From positions 1-7,570 of the forward strand of contig JBCCCC010000153.1 of the NCBI GenBank assembly GCA_039033695.1: 7,570 bases of DNA. Reading direction: 5' to 3'. The DNA is from CALBPI01 sp039033695 (GTDB lineage: Bacteria > Pseudomonadota > Gammaproteobacteria > Steroidobacterales > Woeseiaceae). The position numbers and the translations under genes are program-made. Positions 6,691 to 7,570 of the stretch are shown one piece after another. Every line of letters begins with the position of its first letter. The first letter of the stretch is position 1. A model generated the notes under the pieces. That model was not told the origin of the DNA and made no database searches. It saw nothing but the letters and a program-made list of their open reading frames with translations.

Positions 6691-7570
6691 TTATCGCAAG
6701 TAATTCTTGAGCTCGTGCCAGAATGGGCCCATATCACCCCACTGATTCACCTCATAGTGCAGGCCTGGCCACCAAGGGATCATAAATCGGCCGGCAGCTT
6801 TGAGCTTTTGCCACGCACTGTATTGGCTCAACGGTGCTTTGAGGGTTAGATATAGGTTATCAAGGTCGCCAAGCAGCCAGCGATTGTAGACACCCAGCTT
6901 GTAGCTCGTGACCTCGGGTGGCCGCTCCCCCAGTGCGATTTGCGCGGCCAGTACGGGGAAATTCACACCGGACGAAATTGCCAGCTGCAATGAGCCCCAG
7001 AATCTGGCGTTTATTTCCATAAGGTAGGGCGTGCCATCGGCCGCGACACGGAATTCGACCATTGCGGGGCCGTGCCATTTCAGTTTGTCCAGTAACGCCT
7101 CGGCGGCTGACTTGAGTGGCCGGGATAACGGCGCGCTGCGAGATAGCACGCTGACTCCGCCTGTCGGCGGCTTCTCGCGAATGCGCTCATGGGCAAACCA
7201 CGCGACCGGTCGGCCATGATCATAGATCGCAAATACACCCTGGCCAGTCCCTTCGATGAAGGCTTGAAGCAGCCAGGGTGCCTCGAGAAACCAGCGGTTT
7301 TGTTGCTGAATCGTGAGAAATTGGGCCTTGTTCTGCGCGATCATGACCATCGTGCTGAGGTAGCCTCCATCGATAGCAATGCGAGAACGGGTTGGTTTCA
7401 GAACTACTGGGAACGTGAATCCGGCTGGCAGCTCCTGCAATGGCTCGTTCTGATCGATTCGCAGGGTGCGCGGTATTGCCACGCCAGTTTGTCTCGCTGT
7501 ATCAGCCAGTCGTCCCTTATCGCTAGCGTGCTCGTAGGTAGTCAATGGCGGGCAGGGTAGCGGCGGTAAC
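6691..7570 (-). CDS. ATP-grasp domain protein, probable carboxylate-amine/thiol ligase (5' partial)
   Basis: The frame stays open to the window edge. The codons before the TTG at 7543-7545 read LPPLPCPP, which fits the 'LPP...DK' lead-in usual in this family, so the gene starts outside the window. Visible ATP-grasp features: 'ASDKGRLADTARQTGVAIPRTL' (the switch into the central domain); FPVVLKPTRSR with the ATP-binding Lys at 7396-7398; 'LLQAFIEGTGQGVFAI'; a basic RIREKPPTGGVSV loop; and MVEFRV followed by LMEINARFWGSLQL, whose Glu (7015-7017) and Asn (7009-7011) should bind Mg-ATP. The family joins a carboxylate to an amine or other nucleophile through an acyl-phosphate. Members like this often sit beside glycosyltransferases in polysaccharide clusters, where they may add amide or amino acid groups. 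The substrate is unknown. The C-terminal 'PWWPGLHYEVNQWGDMGPF' tail is complete. Confidence 0.9.
   Translation of the reverse strand, partial: LPPLPCPPLTTYEHASDKGRLADTARQTGVAIPRTLRIDQNEPLQELPAGFTFPVVLKPTRSRIAIDGGYLSTMVMIAQNKAQFLTIQQQNRWFLEAPWLLQAFIEGTGQGVFAIYDHGRPVAWFAHERIREKPPTGGVSVLSRSAPLSRPLKSAAEALLDKLKWHGPAMVEFRVAADGTPYLMEINARFWGSLQLAISSGVNFPVLAAQIALGERPPEVTSYKLGVYNRWLLGDLDNLYLTLKAPLSQYSAWQKLKAAGRFMIPWWPGLHYEVNQWGDMGPFWHELKNYLR

Noticed and set aside
6684..6737. ATG at 6737 as the start of the glycosyltransferase
   Set aside because: The extra 18 residues do not fit the family and overlap the ATP-grasp coding end; the start at 6683 matches the first beta strand.
7543..7545. TTG at 7543-7545 as the start of the ATP-grasp gene
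   Set aside because: The frame continues to the edge with LPPLPCPP, typical of the preceding part of this family; the start is beyond the window.
1..7570. CRISPR arrays, tRNA/rRNA genes, insertion sequences, phage sites
   Set aside because: No short regular direct repeats, tRNA-like cloverleaf, transposase or integrase coding, or terminal inverted repeats were seen; the window is almost fully covered by four genes.

Overview
The window holds four genes and almost no non-coding DNA. Two are on the + strand and encode exported di-heme cytochrome c peroxidase/MauG-type proteins. Two are on the - strand and look like surface-polysaccharide genes. The pairs converge tail to tail with an 8-base gap at 5563-5570. 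The GC content is fairly high (judged by eye, not counted). The protein families (periplasmic di-heme peroxidases, PKD and YVTN-propeller surface proteins, GT4 glycosyltransferase, ATP-grasp ligase) fit a Gram-negative bacterium, most likely an aquatic or marine proteobacterium. That taxon is inferred from protein style only.

Region 1 (1-3941, +) is the 3' part of a very large mosaic gene whose beginning lies outside the window. In order, the visible protein has: the last strands of a galactose-binding/F5-8C-like domain; a lectin-like module of about 270 residues; a PKD domain; a YVTN-type beta-propeller; a di-heme peroxidase-like module with two CXXCH motifs; and a second, diverged copy of the lectin-like module running to the C-terminus. 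Region 2 (3955-5562, +) starts 13 bases later. It encodes a secreted protein of 535 residues with a FixH/YtkA-like beta domain and a full di-heme peroxidase domain. The two genes are probably one transcription unit, with the second translated by coupling.

Region 3 (5571-6683, -) is a retaining GT4-type glycosyltransferase. Region 4 (6691-7570, -, 5' end outside the window) is an ATP-grasp ligase. They are 7 bases apart and form the tail of another operon, of a kind common in polysaccharide or glycoconjugate clusters.

The most unusual part is the + strand pair. One giant protein carries sugar-binding-type modules, a beta-propeller and a di-heme redox module in one chain, and it is followed directly by a separate stand-alone di-heme enzyme. 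A reasonable but unproven idea is a cell-surface or extracellular oxidation system in which the second enzyme acts on, or exchanges electrons with, the first. No promoter, RNA gene, CRISPR array, insertion sequence or convincing terminator was seen. The promoters of both operons must lie outside the window unless there are internal ones.
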